Shown in pieces: positions 1 to 12,320 of a DNA stretch of 42,194 bases. Position 1 is the first letter of the stretch; each line of letters opens with the position of its first letter. The notes below the pieces were generated by a model, which did not search any database, was not told the origin of the DNA, and saw only the letters and a program-made list of their open reading frames with translations. Position numbers and translations under genes: made by a program. The stretch is from Hyphomicrobiaceae bacterium (GTDB lineage: Bacteria; Pseudomonadota; Alphaproteobacteria; Rhizobiales; Methyloligellaceae): contig JALCBY010000001.1 of assembly GCA_028066055.1 (NCBI GenBank), positions 161,904 to 204,097 of the forward strand, given 5' to 3'.

Positions 1-1184
1 CCTGGGAACGGATGGCGCTTCACGAATTTATCTGGCAGTCCAAGCTCCTGTCCAAGCGCTCTCACCTCATCTTTGAAGAGTTCGCGTAGCGGTTCCACGA
101 GTTTCAAGTTCATCCGCTCAGGCAGTCCGCCGACATTGTGGTGAGATTTGATCGTGACCGACGGACCGCCCGTGAACGACACGCTCTCGATCACATCCGG
201 ATAGAGCGTTCCCTGAGCCAGAAAGTCGGCGCCGCCGAGCTTGCCCGCCTCCTCGTCGAAGACGTCGATGAACAGACCGCCGATGGTCTTGCGTTTCTTT
301 TCCGGGTCTTCAACCCCATCAAGTGCGCCCAGGAAACGGTCGCTCGCGTCGACATGGACCAGCGGAATGTTGTAGGCGCCGCGGAACATCGAAACCACCT
401 CATCCGCCTCGTCCATGCGCATCAGACCGTGATCAACGAAGATGCAGGTGAGCTGATCGCCAACCGCCTCGTGAATGAGGACTGCGGCAACGGAGGAATC
501 GACGCCGCCGGAGAGCCCACAGATCACTCGACCCTCACCAACCTGTTCCTTGATTTTGGCAATGGCTTCGGTGCGGAAATGCGCCATGCTCCAGTCGCCC
601 GCGCAACCGGCGATCTTTAGCGCAAAGTTGGCCAGGAGTTTCCCCCCGTCCGGTGTGTGGACGACCTCCGGGTGAAACTGAACGCCGTAGGTTTTCCGGT
701 CCTCGTTGGCAATCGCCGCAAACGGTGCGTTGTCGGACGTGGCGACGACCTCGAAACCATCGGGGATCGCCGAAATCTTGTCGCCATGGCTCATCCAAAC
801 CTGATGACGCTCCCCCACATTCCAGACACTGTCGAAGAGTGCGCAATCCTGTTTCACGTCCACAAAAGCGCGACCGAACTCGCGTTCGTGCGATGGCTCG
901 ACCTCTCCGCCAAGCTGCCCGCAGATCGCCTGTTCACCGTAACAGATGCCAAGGGTCGGCAGTCCGGACTCGAATACGACATCTGGCACACGCGGCGTGT
1001 CCGCCTCGTGCACACTCGCGGGTCCTCCGGAAAGGATGACCCCGCGCGGCGCGAAAGCCTCAAAAACCTCCTCGGCCTTTTGAAATGGAACGATCTCGCA
1101 GTAGACCCCTGCCTCCCGCACCCGCCGGGCGATGAGCTGTGTCACCTGCGATCCGAAGTCGATAATGAGAATACGGTCCGTCAT
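1..1184 (-). CDS. guaA: GMP synthase (glutamine-hydrolysing), 3' end cut by window edge
   Basis: GuaA converts XMP to GMP with glutamine and ATP in the last step of guanine nucleotide synthesis in the cytosol. I translated the minus strand from the ATG at 1184 and it stays open to base 1, giving 394 residues of a protein usually near 520. The N-terminal class I glutamine amidotransferase domain shows the nucleophile in GICYGEQ (Cys81) and the HPE pair (His171, Glu173). The ATP pyrophosphatase domain begins with the PP-loop SGGVDSS at 225-231, followed by DHGLMR and a [10 protein letters not shown] segment. The last visible residues, RHPFPG, are a conserved GuaA stretch, so only the C-terminal dimerisation part is missing. 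It is the last visible gene of the guaB-rsmB-hypothetical-tspO-guaA run, with a 63-base gap after tspO that holds a perfect hairpin. Confidence 0.97.
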   Translation of the reverse strand, partial: MTDRILIIDFGSQVTQLIARRVREAGVYCEIVPFQKAEEVFEAFAPRGVILSGGPASVHEADTPRVPDVVFESGLPTLGICYGEQAICGQLGGEVEPSHEREFGRAFVDVKQDCALFDSVWNVGERHQVWMSHGDKISAIPDGFEVVATSDNAPFAAIANEDRKTYGVQFHPEVVHTPDGGKLLANFALKIAGCAGDWSMAHFRTEAIAKIKEQVGEGRVICGLSGGVDSSVAAVLIHEAVGDQLTCIFVDHGLMRMDEADEVVSMFRGAYNIPLVHVDASDRFLGALDGVEDPEKKRKTIGGLFIDVFDEEAGKLGGADFLAQGTLYPDVIESVSFTGGPSVTIKSHHNVGGLPERMNLKLVEPLRELFKDEVRALGQELGLPDKFVKRHPFP

Positions 1185-1228
1185 GGACGGGTGTTATCGA
1201 AATCCATCCGAGTCGGCAATGGGGATTG

Positions 1229-1245
1229 TTCCCGCCAGGCGGGAA
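1229..1245. other. perfect hairpin between tspO and guaA
   Basis: TTCCCGCC and GGCGGGAA are separated by one base, giving eight-base-pair perfect arms. It begins three bases after the tspO stop codon in the direction of transcription. There is no T-run on either side, so it is not a canonical intrinsic terminator. It could stabilise the tspO 3' end, mark an RNA processing site, or lower guaA expression relative to guaB. Function is inferred only from position. Confidence 0.5.
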
Positions 1246-1247
1246 TG

Positions 1248-1715
1248 TCAGCCGTTGAGGCTCCAGATCGAATAGTTCAGCGCACTGGCAAAGCTGACCC
1301 AGATCAGATACGGCACAAACAACAACGCTGCCATTACGCTGATCGGCCATGCCGCAATTATGAAGGCAACGATCGCCAGCCAGAGAAGAATGATATCTGC
1401 AAAGGCAACATCCATCCGATGCAACCCGAAGAAAAGCCACGACCAGGCGGCGTTGAACGCGAGTTGCGCGACCCAGAACCCCATGGCGGCAGATGTCGGC
1501 GCGCTCTTCCAGATCAGCCAGCCGGCAACCGCAATCATGATGTAGAGCACCGTCCAGACCGGTCCGAAGACCCAGTTCGGAGGATTCCAGGGCGGCTTTT
1601 CGAGCGCCGCATGCCATTCGCCGGGCGCGAACTGGGCACCGAAATAGGCCACGCCAAAACACAAGGCGAGAAACACGGCAAGCGCCAGCCAGTTCCCGAG
1701 AGATGCACTCATCAT
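1248..1715 (-). CDS. tspO: TspO/MBR (CrtK) family membrane protein
   Basis: This 155-residue protein has five hydrophobic segments and the conserved PPxW...WxxLY signature of the TspO family, here WNPPNWVFGPVWTVLY at about 43-58. Family members bind porphyrins and related tetrapyrroles in the membrane; in photosynthetic alphaproteobacteria TspO modulates oxygen-dependent pigment gene expression. The length fits the family. Two tandem ATG codons (1715 and 1712) follow a GGGGA-rich ribosome-binding site. It lies between an uncharacterised gene and guaA, all on the same strand. Nothing links it obviously to purine synthesis, so its place in the cluster may only reflect shared transcription. Confidence 0.93.
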   Translation of the reverse strand: MMSASLGNWLALAVFLALCFGVAYFGAQFAPGEWHAALEKPPWNPPNWVFGPVWTVLYIMIAVAGWLIWKSAPTSAAMGFWVAQLAFNAAWSWLFFGLHRMDVAFADIILLWLAIVAFIIAAWPISVMAALLFVPYLIWVSFASALNYSIWSLNG

Positions 1716-1778
1716 CGCTTCATCCCCAAAAGCCGACTCTTTTCCAAATTCACTGTTCGAAGGACATCGAAACAGCGG

Positions 1779-2783
1779 TCAGTGCATGCTACGTCCGGCG
1801 GCGTGGTCCAGATCATCGAAATCCAGTTTCCAGAACCGCAGATGACCGGCGCGCACCAGCGTCCGCAACGTCCGGGTCGGTTTCGACATGAGAAATTCCG
1901 GCGCCTCGCTCACCTTTGCAAAACAGAAACGCGACGGGAGGCGGGAGTAGACCGATCGCGGAGGGCCGCTGCCCGCGATGCTTTTGAGGCGCCGTCCACA
2001 ATCATAGTCATGATAATAGATGCGGCGCACGCCCAGCTCATCGAGCAGAAACTCGAAAACCGCGGTGAGCATCGCCTCATCCCAGACGCGCAGATGCACG
2101 CGCAGCACTTCGTCGACATAGGTCTGCAGCGCTTTGACGTCGATGTCGACGCCGTTGAAATAGATCGTCTCCAGTGCGCGGCGCATCTCCGGGTCCGTGT
2201 GCCAGGTGTCCGCACGTCTCTTGGCGGATTGCGCATATCTGAGCCAGTCGGTCTGCACCTCCTCGATCAGGGCTTCACCGGTATCAAGATCCACATCGAG
2301 CCGGGCCCACGCCAGCGTATGGAACCCCCGTCGTGCGATCGGATGAACCGATGTCTGGAACGGAGCGGCCCTGCCAGGCTTGATCAAGGCGCGGTATGAC
2401 CTGTTGTGGCGCGAGGAGAAGTTCAACTGCAACACAAGGTTCGCGCCGGGCCGCGACGTTTGGTGATAATAGTGGCTCCACCGGTTCCGTTTCTCCGGGC
2501 CCCAGCTCCCAAGCGTCAGCAGGTAGCACTCGGGCTCGACTGCCCAGGCCGCGCCGAGATCATCGGTGCTCAGGTGGCCATCTCCCTTCTTGCCGACGAT
2601 CGATTTGAGCGTCGGGCGCTGGAGGAGCTTGGCGAAGGATGAAGATTTGACTTCGGCGACAGCGCGTCCCTCTCCGAGATATCGGGAAAGCAGGTAGATC
2701 GCGTAACGGTCGGGAAAGTAATAGAAGAGCGTGCGGCCGCGCGGGAGGCACGCAATGATCTCCCTGATCGCCTCGAACTCCAT
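1779..2783 (-). CDS. uncharacterised protein with EVQTDW motif
   Basis: I do not recognise a named family for this 334-residue protein. It has no signal peptide or membrane segment and looks cytosolic. Visible features are a Tyr/Trp-rich middle (RWSHYYHQ at about 101-108), the segment LIEEVQTDWLR at about 172-182, and a C-terminal part with IYYHDYDCGRRLK (255-267) and RLPSRFCFAK (281-290). The EVQTDW segment recalls the 'EIQSDW' motif I remember from large polyvalent proteins of phages and conjugative elements, where it is one domain of many; here it would be a stand-alone chromosomal protein. The ATG directly abuts the stop codon of the upstream methyltransferase (zero-base gap), so the two are probably translationally coupled. 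Tagging or polynucleotide modification would be guesses. Confidence 0.85.
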   Translation of the reverse strand: MEFEAIREIIACLPRGRTLFYYFPDRYAIYLLSRYLGEGRAVAEVKSSSFAKLLQRPTLKSIVGKKGDGHLSTDDLGAAWAVEPECYLLTLGSWGPEKRNRWSHYYHQTSRPGANLVLQLNFSSRHNRSYRALIKPGRAAPFQTSVHPIARRGFHTLAWARLDVDLDTGEALIEEVQTDWLRYAQSAKRRADTWHTDPEMRRALETIYFNGVDIDVKALQTYVDEVLRVHLRVWDEAMLTAVFEFLLDELGVRRIYYHDYDCGRRLKSIAGSGPPRSVYSRLPSRFCFAKVSEAPEFLMSKPTRTLRTLVRAGHLRFWKLDFDDLDHAAGRSMH

Positions 2784-5662
<2,879 letters not shown>

Positions 5663-5706
5663 TCATGGGAAGCGGCCGATTGGCTGATTCTGTACGTTTC
5701 AACAGC

Positions 5707-5724
5707 GAACCGTATTGACGGTTC
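5707..5724. other. short dyad between aminotransferase gene and guaB
   Basis: GAACCGT and ACGGTTC form seven-base arms around ATTG. It starts nine bases beyond the stop of the aminotransferase gene and about 140 bases before the guaB start, within the 163-base gap. No T-run follows on the minus strand, so termination would be weak. It could also be an operator for guaB. Only the symmetry is observed. Confidence 0.35.
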
Positions 5725-5732
5725 ATCGCCCC

Positions 5733-7106
5733 TCACGCGTTGCACACATCCTTATGGACGGCATCGAGCGCCTTCCCCAACCTGAGACCGAACTCTGCGA
5801 TCTCTTCCTCGCTCGTAACGAACGCGGGCGCAAAGGCAATGCGCGACCCGATACTCTTGATGATCAATCCGTTCTCTCTTGCTGCCCGCCCGACGCGCGC
5901 GGGAACCCCGAGCTCATCAGCAAATGCCGTGCGCGTGTCCTTATCGGCGACAAGTTCCATCCCCGCCATCATTCCCGTCCGGTCGATTTGTCCAACCATC
6001 GGGTGATCGGCGAACGGAGCGAGCGTCTCTTCCAGGACGACGCCGAGCCGTTGCGCAACGCTCACGACATCCATTTCCTCGTAAATCTTCTGCACCTCAA
6101 GAGCCACGGCCGCGCTCACCGGGTGGCCCGCATAGGTATGCCCGTGGGCGTAACCGCCGAGCCTGTCGCTTTGCGCGACCAGGGCCTCGTAGACGTGATC
6201 GCTGATGATCACCGCGGATATCGGCAGCGCGGCGGCCGAGAGCGCCTTCGCGCAGGTCATCATGTCGGGCATCAACGCAAATGTCTCGCTGCCCCACATG
6301 TTTCCGGTGCGCCCGAAACCGGTGATCACCTCATCGGCAATGAACAGCACGTCGTGCTTTTTCAGCACCGCCTGAATTTTCTCGAAATAGGTCGCGGGCG
6401 GGGAGATCGCACCGGCGGAACCGAGCACGGGCTCTGCAAAAAAGGCGGCCACCGTTTCCGGTCCCTCATCCTCGATCAGCGTGTTGAGATTTTCCGCAAG
6501 TCGGCTCGCATACGCTTCTTCGCTCTCGCCGCTCCCGCCGTCACGGAAATAGTAGGGACAGTCCGTGTGCAGGAACCCGTCCAACGGAAGGTTGAACTTT
6601 TCATGCATGTCCGGCTTGCCCGTCAGACTGACGGTCGCCACCGACGACCCGTGATAGGCGCCGTGGCGAGAAATGATCTTGCGCTTTTCCGGTTTGCCGA
6701 TCGCGTTCTGATAATACCAGACCAGCTTGATCGCGACGTCATTCGCCTCCGAGCCCGAATTCTGGAAATGCACCTTCGACATGTGGGGCGGCGCAATCTC
6801 CAGCAGCTTTTCGGCAAGCTCTATCGCCGGCTCATGCGAGTTGTGCTTGTACAAGTGACCGTAGGACAGCTTCTGCATCTGCTCGAACGCCACGCGCGCC
6901 AACCGCGCCGACGTGTACCCCAGAGAAGCGCACCACAGGCCGCTCATAGCGTCCAGCAGGCGATTGCCGTCGGCATCCGTAATCCAGACACCTCCGCCGT
7001 GGTCGACAAGATTGGGGCCCACGTCGCGATGAAGTTTGAGGTTTGTCTGCGGATGCATGAGATACTCGATGTCTCTCGCCGCCAATGAATTCGGTTTCGC
7101 GTTCAC
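5733..7106 (-). CDS. class III PLP-dependent aminotransferase (omega-amino acid/putrescine-type)
   Basis: A 457-residue fold-type I aminotransferase of class III. It shows NSGSEANDVAIKL (PLP phosphate contact), the RHGAYHGSS segment, the IADEVITGFGRTG motif containing the PLP-pyridine aspartate, and the Schiff-base lysine Lys287 in CAKALSAAALPIS. The family transfers amino groups from omega-amino acids, putrescine, taurine or related amines to pyruvate or 2-oxoglutarate; the substrate cannot be fixed from motifs. The start is GTG at 7106, supported by a GGGAG six bases upstream. It lies 12 bases downstream of rlmE and is probably cotranscribed with it. The opposite strand is open for nearly the same length, which is a GC-rich shadow. 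Confidence 0.93.
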   Translation of the reverse strand: MNAKPNSLAARDIEYLMHPQTNLKLHRDVGPNLVDHGGGVWITDADGNRLLDAMSGLWCASLGYTSARLARVAFEQMQKLSYGHLYKHNSHEPAIELAEKLLEIAPPHMSKVHFQNSGSEANDVAIKLVWYYQNAIGKPEKRKIISRHGAYHGSSVATVSLTGKPDMHEKFNLPLDGFLHTDCPYYFRDGGSGESEEAYASRLAENLNTLIEDEGPETVAAFFAEPVLGSAGAISPPATYFEKIQAVLKKHDVLFIADEVITGFGRTGNMWGSETFALMPDMMTCAKALSAAALPISAVIISDHVYEALVAQSDRLGGYAHGHTYAGHPVSAAVALEVQKIYEEMDVVSVAQRLGVVLEETLAPFADHPMVGQIDRTGMMAGMELVADKDTRTAFADELGVPARVGRAARENGLIIKSIGSRIAFAPAFVTSEEEIAEFGLRLGKALDAVHKDVCNA

Positions 7107-7118
7107 TTCACTCTCCCT

Positions 7119-7838
7119 TCAGTCGGTTCCCCGATATCCCGTCGCGAGAACGTACAATTCAGCCGAGTCGGCGCGGCTTGCCTCCGGTTTGACGTGCCGC
7201 ACCGATTTGAAACTGCGCTTCAGGCGATCCAGCAAATCTCGCTCGGTGCCGCCCTGAAGAACCTTGGCGAGGAAACGCCCCTCCGGCGCAAGAACCTCTT
7301 CCGCAAACTCCAGGGCCGCCTCGCACAACGCCACGATGCGCAAATGATCGGTCTGCTTGTGGCCGGTCGCTGCCGCCGCCATGTCACTCAGGACCACGTC
7401 CGTCTTACGATCCCCGAATTCATGACGCAGGCGTTCGAGCCCTTCATCCTCCATGAAGTCCGCCTGCAGAGCAGTGACACCCGCAATAGGGTCGATCTCC
7501 TGCAGGTCGAGCGCCACCACCATGCCATTCCCATCGGCGGATCCAACTTTCTGGGCCGCCACCTGGCTCCATCCGCCCGGTGCCGCGCCCAGGTCGACCA
7601 CCACGTCACCCGGCTTCAGCAGGCCGTACTTTTCGTCGATCTCCGTCAGTTTGTAGGCGGCGCGGGAGCGAAACCCGTCCCGCTTGGCAGCCTGGACATA
7701 GGGGTCATTCAGCTGACGTTCCAGCCAGCGGGTGGATGAAACTTTGCGCCCCTTCGCCGTTTTCACCCGAACGCCGAGAGATCGTGCGCCCGACCCGGCC
7801 TTCGCGCCGCCTGATCTTCGCTTTTGCGAACGGCTCAT
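7119..7838 (-). CDS. rlmE: 23S rRNA (uridine-2'-O)-methyltransferase RlmE (FtsJ/RrmJ)
   Basis: RlmE methylates the ribose 2'-OH of U2552 (E. coli numbering) in the ribosomal A-loop, a late step in 50S maturation. This 239-residue protein has the SAM site VDLGAAPGGWSQ at 81-92 and the catalytic K-D-K-E tetrad at Lys63, Asp152, Lys192 and Glu227. The first 35 residues are a basic, Ser/Gly-rich extension compared with E. coli RrmJ, common in alphaproteobacteria and probably RNA-binding. It sits 16 bases after the ppx/gppA stop and 12 bases before the aminotransferase start, so the three form a likely operon. Confidence 0.96.
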   Translation of the reverse strand: MSRSQKRRSGGAKAGSGARSLGVRVKTAKGRKVSSTRWLERQLNDPYVQAAKRDGFRSRAAYKLTEIDEKYGLLKPGDVVVDLGAAPGGWSQVAAQKVGSADGNGMVVALDLQEIDPIAGVTALQADFMEDEGLERLRHEFGDRKTDVVLSDMAAAATGHKQTDHLRIVALCEAALEFAEEVLAPEGRFLAKVLQGGTERDLLDRLKRSFKSVRHVKPEASRADSAELYVLATGYRGTD

Positions 7839-7854
7839 CGTCCCGAAGACCCGA

Positions 7855-9114
7855 TCATTGACCGTGACCCTGCGGCGCGTGAGATCTGCGGCGCCGTCGG
7901 CGGTGCCCGCCGCGGTAACCGTCTTCCGCCATCATCGTCGCAAGCATGCCTTCCCGCAGTCCACGATCGGCAACGCGCAGGCGCTCGCACGGCCACAGGC
8001 GCATCAAGGCCTCGAGTATGGCGCATCCTGCGAGCACAAGGTCGGCGCGGTCGGCACCGACGCAGGGCTGAGCCACGCGGTCTTCATAGGACATGTGGAT
8101 GAGAGAAGTGGAAACATCGCGAACCTCCTCGTCTTTCAACCAGCAGCCATCAACCCTCTTGCGGTCGTAGGCCGGCAATTTCAGCTTGATGCCGGCGATG
8201 GTGGTGACGGTTCCCGATGTGCCAAGAAGGTGTGTGCCTCCATTGGAAATCTTCTTGCGGAGGGCATGCTCCTTCTCAAAGGGCGCAAGCTGCCCCGTTA
8301 CATCTTCAACCATCGCCTCGAATATCTCCGGCGTGACGTCTCGCCCGCCGAACTTTTCCGCCAGAGTGACGACGCCGACCGGCAATGACGTCCACGCCTC
8401 GATACAATTCTGCGCATCAAGCCGGTCGTAGACCGAAGCACGCCAGTTCCGCGAACGCTGCGAGAGGTTGAGCCAGATGAGCTCCGAAGACCCACCGCCG
8501 ATATCGAAGATCAGCGCACCATCGCTCGAGGGATCGAGAAGCGAGGCGCAGCCGGACACCGCAAGACGCGCTTCGGTTTCCTGGTTGATGATTTCAAGCT
8601 CAAGACCGGTCTGGTCGAAGACCCGGGAAATGAAATGATCGCTGTTTTCAGCAATACGGCAGGCTTCTGTCGAAATGAGCCGTGAGCGCTTCACCCCACG
8701 GCGGCGCATCTTGTCGCGGCAGACCTTCAGCGCATGGATTGTCCGATCCATGGCCTTTTCCGACAAGCGCCCGGAATGTGCGACCCCTTCGCCGAGACGG
8801 ATGATGCGCGAAAACGCGTCGATGACGACGAAACCGCGGCGCGAGGGCCGCGCGACAAGCAGGCGGCAATTGTTGGTGCCGAGATCGAGCGCGCCATATG
8901 CTGGAAGTTTGCCCCGACGGCGTTGCCGTCCTGACCCGGAAGTCTTCTTGTCGGCTGCCTTTCCGTCGGTGGCCGAACCACTACCGGCCAATTCAGAAGA
9001 AACCACCTTGGGCCGATCACCGGAATGCTGCCGGTCTTCGGCACCGTCGCGCGAACTCTTCGGTCCACACGGTTCCCTGGCAGCCGCGCGCGCTTCGTCG
9101 CTCGGCCCAGTCAC
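7855..9114 (-). CDS. Ppx/GppA phosphatase family protein
   Basis: A 419-residue member of the exopolyphosphatase/guanosine pentaphosphate phosphatase family in the sugar kinase/Hsp70 superfamily. The first phosphate-binding motif is GALDLGTNNCRLLV at about 74-87 and the second is FDIGGGSSEL in the middle. About 70 N-terminal residues are low-complexity and polar (Ser, Gly, Lys, Asp) and probably disordered. The protein lacks the long C-terminal HD domain of E. coli Ppx, so it is the short form usual in alphaproteobacteria. Whether it acts on polyphosphate, pppGpp or both cannot be told. The start is GTG at 9114 with GAGGAG eight bases upstream; an ATG three bases earlier runs straight into a stop. 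It precedes rlmE by 16 bases. Confidence 0.92.
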   Translation of the reverse strand: MTGPSDEARAAAREPCGPKSSRDGAEDRQHSGDRPKVVSSELAGSGSATDGKAADKKTSGSGRQRRRGKLPAYGALDLGTNNCRLLVARPSRRGFVVIDAFSRIIRLGEGVAHSGRLSEKAMDRTIHALKVCRDKMRRRGVKRSRLISTEACRIAENSDHFISRVFDQTGLELEIINQETEARLAVSGCASLLDPSSDGALIFDIGGGSSELIWLNLSQRSRNWRASVYDRLDAQNCIEAWTSLPVGVVTLAEKFGGRDVTPEIFEAMVEDVTGQLAPFEKEHALRKKISNGGTHLLGTSGTVTTIAGIKLKLPAYDRKRVDGCWLKDEEVRDVSTSLIHMSYEDRVAQPCVGADRADLVLAGCAILEALMRLWPCERLRVADRGLREGMLATMMAEDGYRGGHRRRRRRSHAPQGHGQ

Positions 9115-9280
9115 ACCATCTGCTCCTCAGCGCAAAGGCGGATAAACTGAATAGCACCGCCAGTGCATTGCCGGAAGTTGAGTTGGGGGCAGTCTATCAG
9201 CGGAAATCAGACCACGGAAGTGGGATTAGAACACAGGCTAAACGGAACGAAATCACCGGACCCGAAGCACTTCTGCATCC

Positions 9281-10582
9281 CTAGCGCCCGACCGACGCAT
9301 AGTTGAACCCCGTGCTGAGCGCGATCTCCGGCGAAAAAATGTTACGGAGATCAACCAGCACGTCGCCAGCCATCCTGTCCTTCAGAGCTGCCAGATCCAT
9401 GCCGCGAAACTCGTTCCACTCGGTCAGCACAACGACCGCATCCGCTCCATCGGCCGAATCAAGGGCGCTGTTGCACCACGTCACGCCATCAATCAGCTTG
9501 CTCGCATTCTCCTGACCTTGCGGATCATAGGCCCGGACCGTCGCCCCACGCTCAAGAAGCATCGGAATCAAGACTAGGCTCGGCGCTTCGCGCATATCAT
9601 CCGTGTTCGGTTTGAACGTGACGCCGAGCACGGCAATCGTCTTGCCGCGCAATTTGCCGCCGATAGCGGATTCGACGCGGGACGCCATGGAAATCTTGCG
9701 CTCGGTATTGATTTTTTCCACCTGTTCCACAAGCGAGAGCGGAGCCTTGGCTTCACGTCCGGTCCGGATCAGGGCAGCGATGTCTTTCGGAAAGCACGAT
9801 CCGCCGTAGCCGGGTCCCGGATGCAGAAACTTGTCGCCGATCCGCTTGTCGGAGCCGATGGCGCCGGCGACTTCCTGAACGTCCGCGCCAACCTGCTGGC
9901 AGAGATCGGACATTTCGTTGATGTAACTGATCTTCATCGCAAGAAAGGCGTTGGCGGCATACTTGGCCAACTCGGCCGACTCCCGGCTTGTGAAAATCAA
10001 GGGTGCGTTGCGCAGGGTCAGCGGCTTGTATACCCGCTCCATGACTTCCCGCGCACGCGCATCGTCACATCCCACCAGGATTCGGTCCGGATGCGTGAAG
10101 TCCTGAATGGCGGACCCTTCACGCAGAAATTCCGGATTGGAGCAAACGGCAATCTCAGCGTCTTCACGCATCGCCAGCATCCGCCGTTCGATCTCGCGGC
10201 TTGTTCCCACCGGAACCGTCGACTTGGTCACGACAACGGTAAAACCCTCAAGATGTGGCGTCACCTCCTCCACGGCCTTGTACACATAGCTCAGGTCCGC
10301 ATACCCGTCGCCGCGGCGCATCGGCGTGCCGACTGCAAGGAAGATCAAATCCGACTCGGATACCGCGCTTGCAATATCGGTTGTGAAGCGAAGCCGCCCG
10401 TCATTCAGGTTTCGCTGAAGCAGATCGTCGAGGCCGGGTTCATATACGGGAGACACGCCGCTGCTGAGCTTCTCGACACGTTCGGGATCCTTGTCCACAC
10501 AGTCGACGTGCCAGCCGAACTCGGAAAAACAGGCCGCCGAAACGAGGCCCACATAGCCCGCACCGATCATTCCTATTTTCAC
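9281..10582 (-). CDS. ugd: UDP-glucose 6-dehydrogenase
   Basis: Oxidises UDP-glucose to UDP-glucuronate with two NAD+, supplying precursors for exopolysaccharide, capsule or LPS; rhizobial homologues are called rkpK. The Rossmann motif GMIGAGYVGLVSA is at the very N-terminus and the catalytic cysteine lies in PGPGYGGSCFPKD near residue 258. I place the start at GTG 10582 because GGGGGAGG lies six bases upstream, whereas the ATG at 10588 directly touches that Shine-Dalgarno sequence. This gives 433 residues and the normal N-terminus; the frame continues open for about 190 bases upstream without homology. The 166-base gap after its stop separates it from ppx/gppA. Confidence 0.95.
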   Translation of the reverse strand: MKIGMIGAGYVGLVSAACFSEFGWHVDCVDKDPERVEKLSSGVSPVYEPGLDDLLQRNLNDGRLRFTTDIASAVSESDLIFLAVGTPMRRGDGYADLSYVYKAVEEVTPHLEGFTVVVTKSTVPVGTSREIERRMLAMREDAEIAVCSNPEFLREGSAIQDFTHPDRILVGCDDARAREVMERVYKPLTLRNAPLIFTSRESAELAKYAANAFLAMKISYINEMSDLCQQVGADVQEVAGAIGSDKRIGDKFLHPGPGYGGSCFPKDIAALIRTGREAKAPLSLVEQVEKINTERKISMASRVESAIGGKLRGKTIAVLGVTFKPNTDDMREAPSLVLIPMLLERGATVRAYDPQGQENASKLIDGVTWCNSALDSADGADAVVVLTEWNEFRGMDLAALKDRMAGDVLVDLRNIFSPEIALSTGFNYASVGR

Positions 10583-10634
10583 AAGCATCCTCCCCCGACG
10601 AACCGGAAATCCTGCCTGAAAAGCGCTGACGCGT

Positions 10635-12320
10635 TCATTTCTTTGCGCGCGCCTTCGCCCAACTGTCACGCAAGGCGACGACCCGATTGAAGATACGCGT
10701 CTCACCGTCCGAATCGGGATCGAGACTGAAATACCCCAATCGCTCGAACTGCACAGGTTCGCCAAGCGCCGCATCCCGGAGGGCGGGCTCCAGACGGCAG
10801 TTGGTCAGGCGTTTGAGAGAGTCCGGATTCAAGGCGGCCTCAAGGCCGTCCGTGATGTCCGGCTCTTCATCCGTGAAGAGCGGTTCATAGAGCCGGACTT
10901 CCGCGGGAACGGCATGTTCCGCCGAAACCCAATGGATGGTGGCCTTGACCTTGCGTCCGTCCGGCGCATTTCCTCCGCGCGTCTCCGGATCATAGGTGCA
11001 GCGCAGCTCCACAACTTCACCCGCATCATTCTTGATCACCTCGTTGCAGGTGATGAAATAGGCATAGCGAAAGCGGACCTCGCGGCCGGGCGCCAGGCGG
11101 AAAAACTTCTTGGGCGGATCCTCCATGAAGTCGTCACGTTCGATAAACAGCTCTCGTGAAAACGGAACCTTTCGCGTGCCTGCCGTTTCGTCTTCCGGAT
11201 TGTTGACCGCTTCCAGCTCCTCGCTCTGGCCTTCCGGGTAGTTCTCGATCACGACCTTGATGGGGTCGAGCACCGCCATCCGCCGTTCGGCCCCGGCGTT
11301 CAGAAGCTCGCGGACACAGAAATCCAACAATGCCATCTCGATGACATTGTCCTGCTTGGTCACACCGATACGCGCGCAGAAATCGCGAATGGATGCTGCC
11401 GGAATTCCCCGCCGGCGCAGACCCGATATCGTCGGCATGCGCGGATCGTCCCAGCCCCGGACATGCCCCTCGTCCACGAGCTGTATGAGCGCGCGTTTCG
11501 ACAACACGGTGTGTCCCAGGTTCAGCCGTGAAAATTCATACTGTTTCGGCTGCGAAGGAACCGGAAGATTCTCGATAAACCAGTCGTAGAGCGGGCGGTG
11601 ATCGGCGAATTCCAGCGTACAGACCGAGTGCGAGATATATTCGATGGCATCGGACTGCCCATGTGCGAAATCATACGTCGGATAGATGTACCACTCATCT
11701 CCGGTTCGCGGGTGGGACTGGTGCAGGATCCTGTACAGCACGGGATCGCGAAGATTGACATTGCCGGACGCCATATCGATCTTCGCCCGCAGAACCCGCT
11801 CACCCTCCTTGAATTTACCGGCGCGCATCTTGCGGAACAGATCGAGATTCTCGTCGATACTGCGTTCGCGGAACGGGCTGTCCTTTCCAGGTTCGGTCAG
11901 CGTTCCACGAAATTCACGCATTTCGTCCGCTGACAGATCGTCGACATAAGCCTTGCCCTGCTGAATCAGGTGTTCCGCCCAGTCGTAGAGCTGTTCAAAA
12001 TAGTCCGATGCGAAGTACAGATGCTCGCCCCAGTCGAAACCGAGCCATCGCACGTCTTCCTGGATGGAATCGATATATTCCTGTTCTTCCTTGGCGGGGT
12101 TCGTATCGTCAAACCGCAAATTACAGCGGCCGCCAAACTCCGCGGCCAGACCGAAATTCAAGCAGATCGATTTCGCATGTCCGATATGCAGATAGCCATT
12201 CGGCTCAGGCGGAAACCGGGTCACGACGGACTTGACGCGCCCTGCCGCCAGATCTTCCGCGACGATATCCCGGACAAAATTGCTTGAGACGCTTGTTGCC
12301 TCTGCATCAGTCTCGTTCAC
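10635..12320 (-). CDS. glnS: glutaminyl-tRNA synthetase
   Basis: Charges tRNA-Gln directly with glutamine. The 561-residue protein is a class I synthetase of the GlnRS type, not GluRS: it starts the catalytic core with [17 protein letters not shown], has the RFDDTNP segment and the KMSKS-like VLSKRAL, and carries the long C-terminal beta-barrel anticodon-binding domain. The start is GTG at 12320 with AAGGA nine bases upstream. It overlaps the stop of a small membrane-protein gene by 14 bases, so the two are probably coupled. A tRNA-Gln(CUG) gene lies about 250 bases upstream on the same strand. Many alphaproteobacteria make Gln-tRNA by the GatCAB amidotransferase route, so a GlnRS is noteworthy and may have been acquired by transfer. 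Confidence 0.96.
   Translation of the reverse strand: MNETDAEATSVSSNFVRDIVAEDLAAGRVKSVVTRFPPEPNGYLHIGHAKSICLNFGLAAEFGGRCNLRFDDTNPAKEEQEYIDSIQEDVRWLGFDWGEHLYFASDYFEQLYDWAEHLIQQGKAYVDDLSADEMREFRGTLTEPGKDSPFRERSIDENLDLFRKMRAGKFKEGERVLRAKIDMASGNVNLRDPVLYRILHQSHPRTGDEWYIYPTYDFAHGQSDAIEYISHSVCTLEFADHRPLYDWFIENLPVPSQPKQYEFSRLNLGHTVLSKRALIQLVDEGHVRGWDDPRMPTISGLRRRGIPAASIRDFCARIGVTKQDNVIEMALLDFCVRELLNAGAERRMAVLDPIKVVIENYPEGQSEELEAVNNPEDETAGTRKVPFSRELFIERDDFMEDPPKKFFRLAPGREVRFRYAYFITCNEVIKNDAGEVVELRCTYDPETRGGNAPDGRKVKATIHWVSAEHAVPAEVRLYEPLFTDEEPDITDGLEAALNPDSLKRLTNCRLEPALRDAALGEPVQFERLGYFSLDPDSDGETRIFNRVVALRDSWAKARAKK

Noticed and set aside
657-2399. A 580-codon open frame on the plus strand opposite guaA, tspO and the uncharacterised gene.
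   Set aside because: It is antisense to three genes with clear motifs or coupling, its product is Arg/His/Pro-rich without any domain, and such long shadows are common in GC-rich genomes.
5707-5724. Dyad after the aminotransferase gene as a true intrinsic terminator.
   Set aside because: Stem is only seven base pairs and no T-run follows on the minus strand; kept only as a dyad.
5715-7088. A 457-codon plus-strand frame the same length as the aminotransferase gene.
   Set aside because: Antisense shadow; the minus-strand product has intact PLP-enzyme motifs, while the plus-strand product has none.
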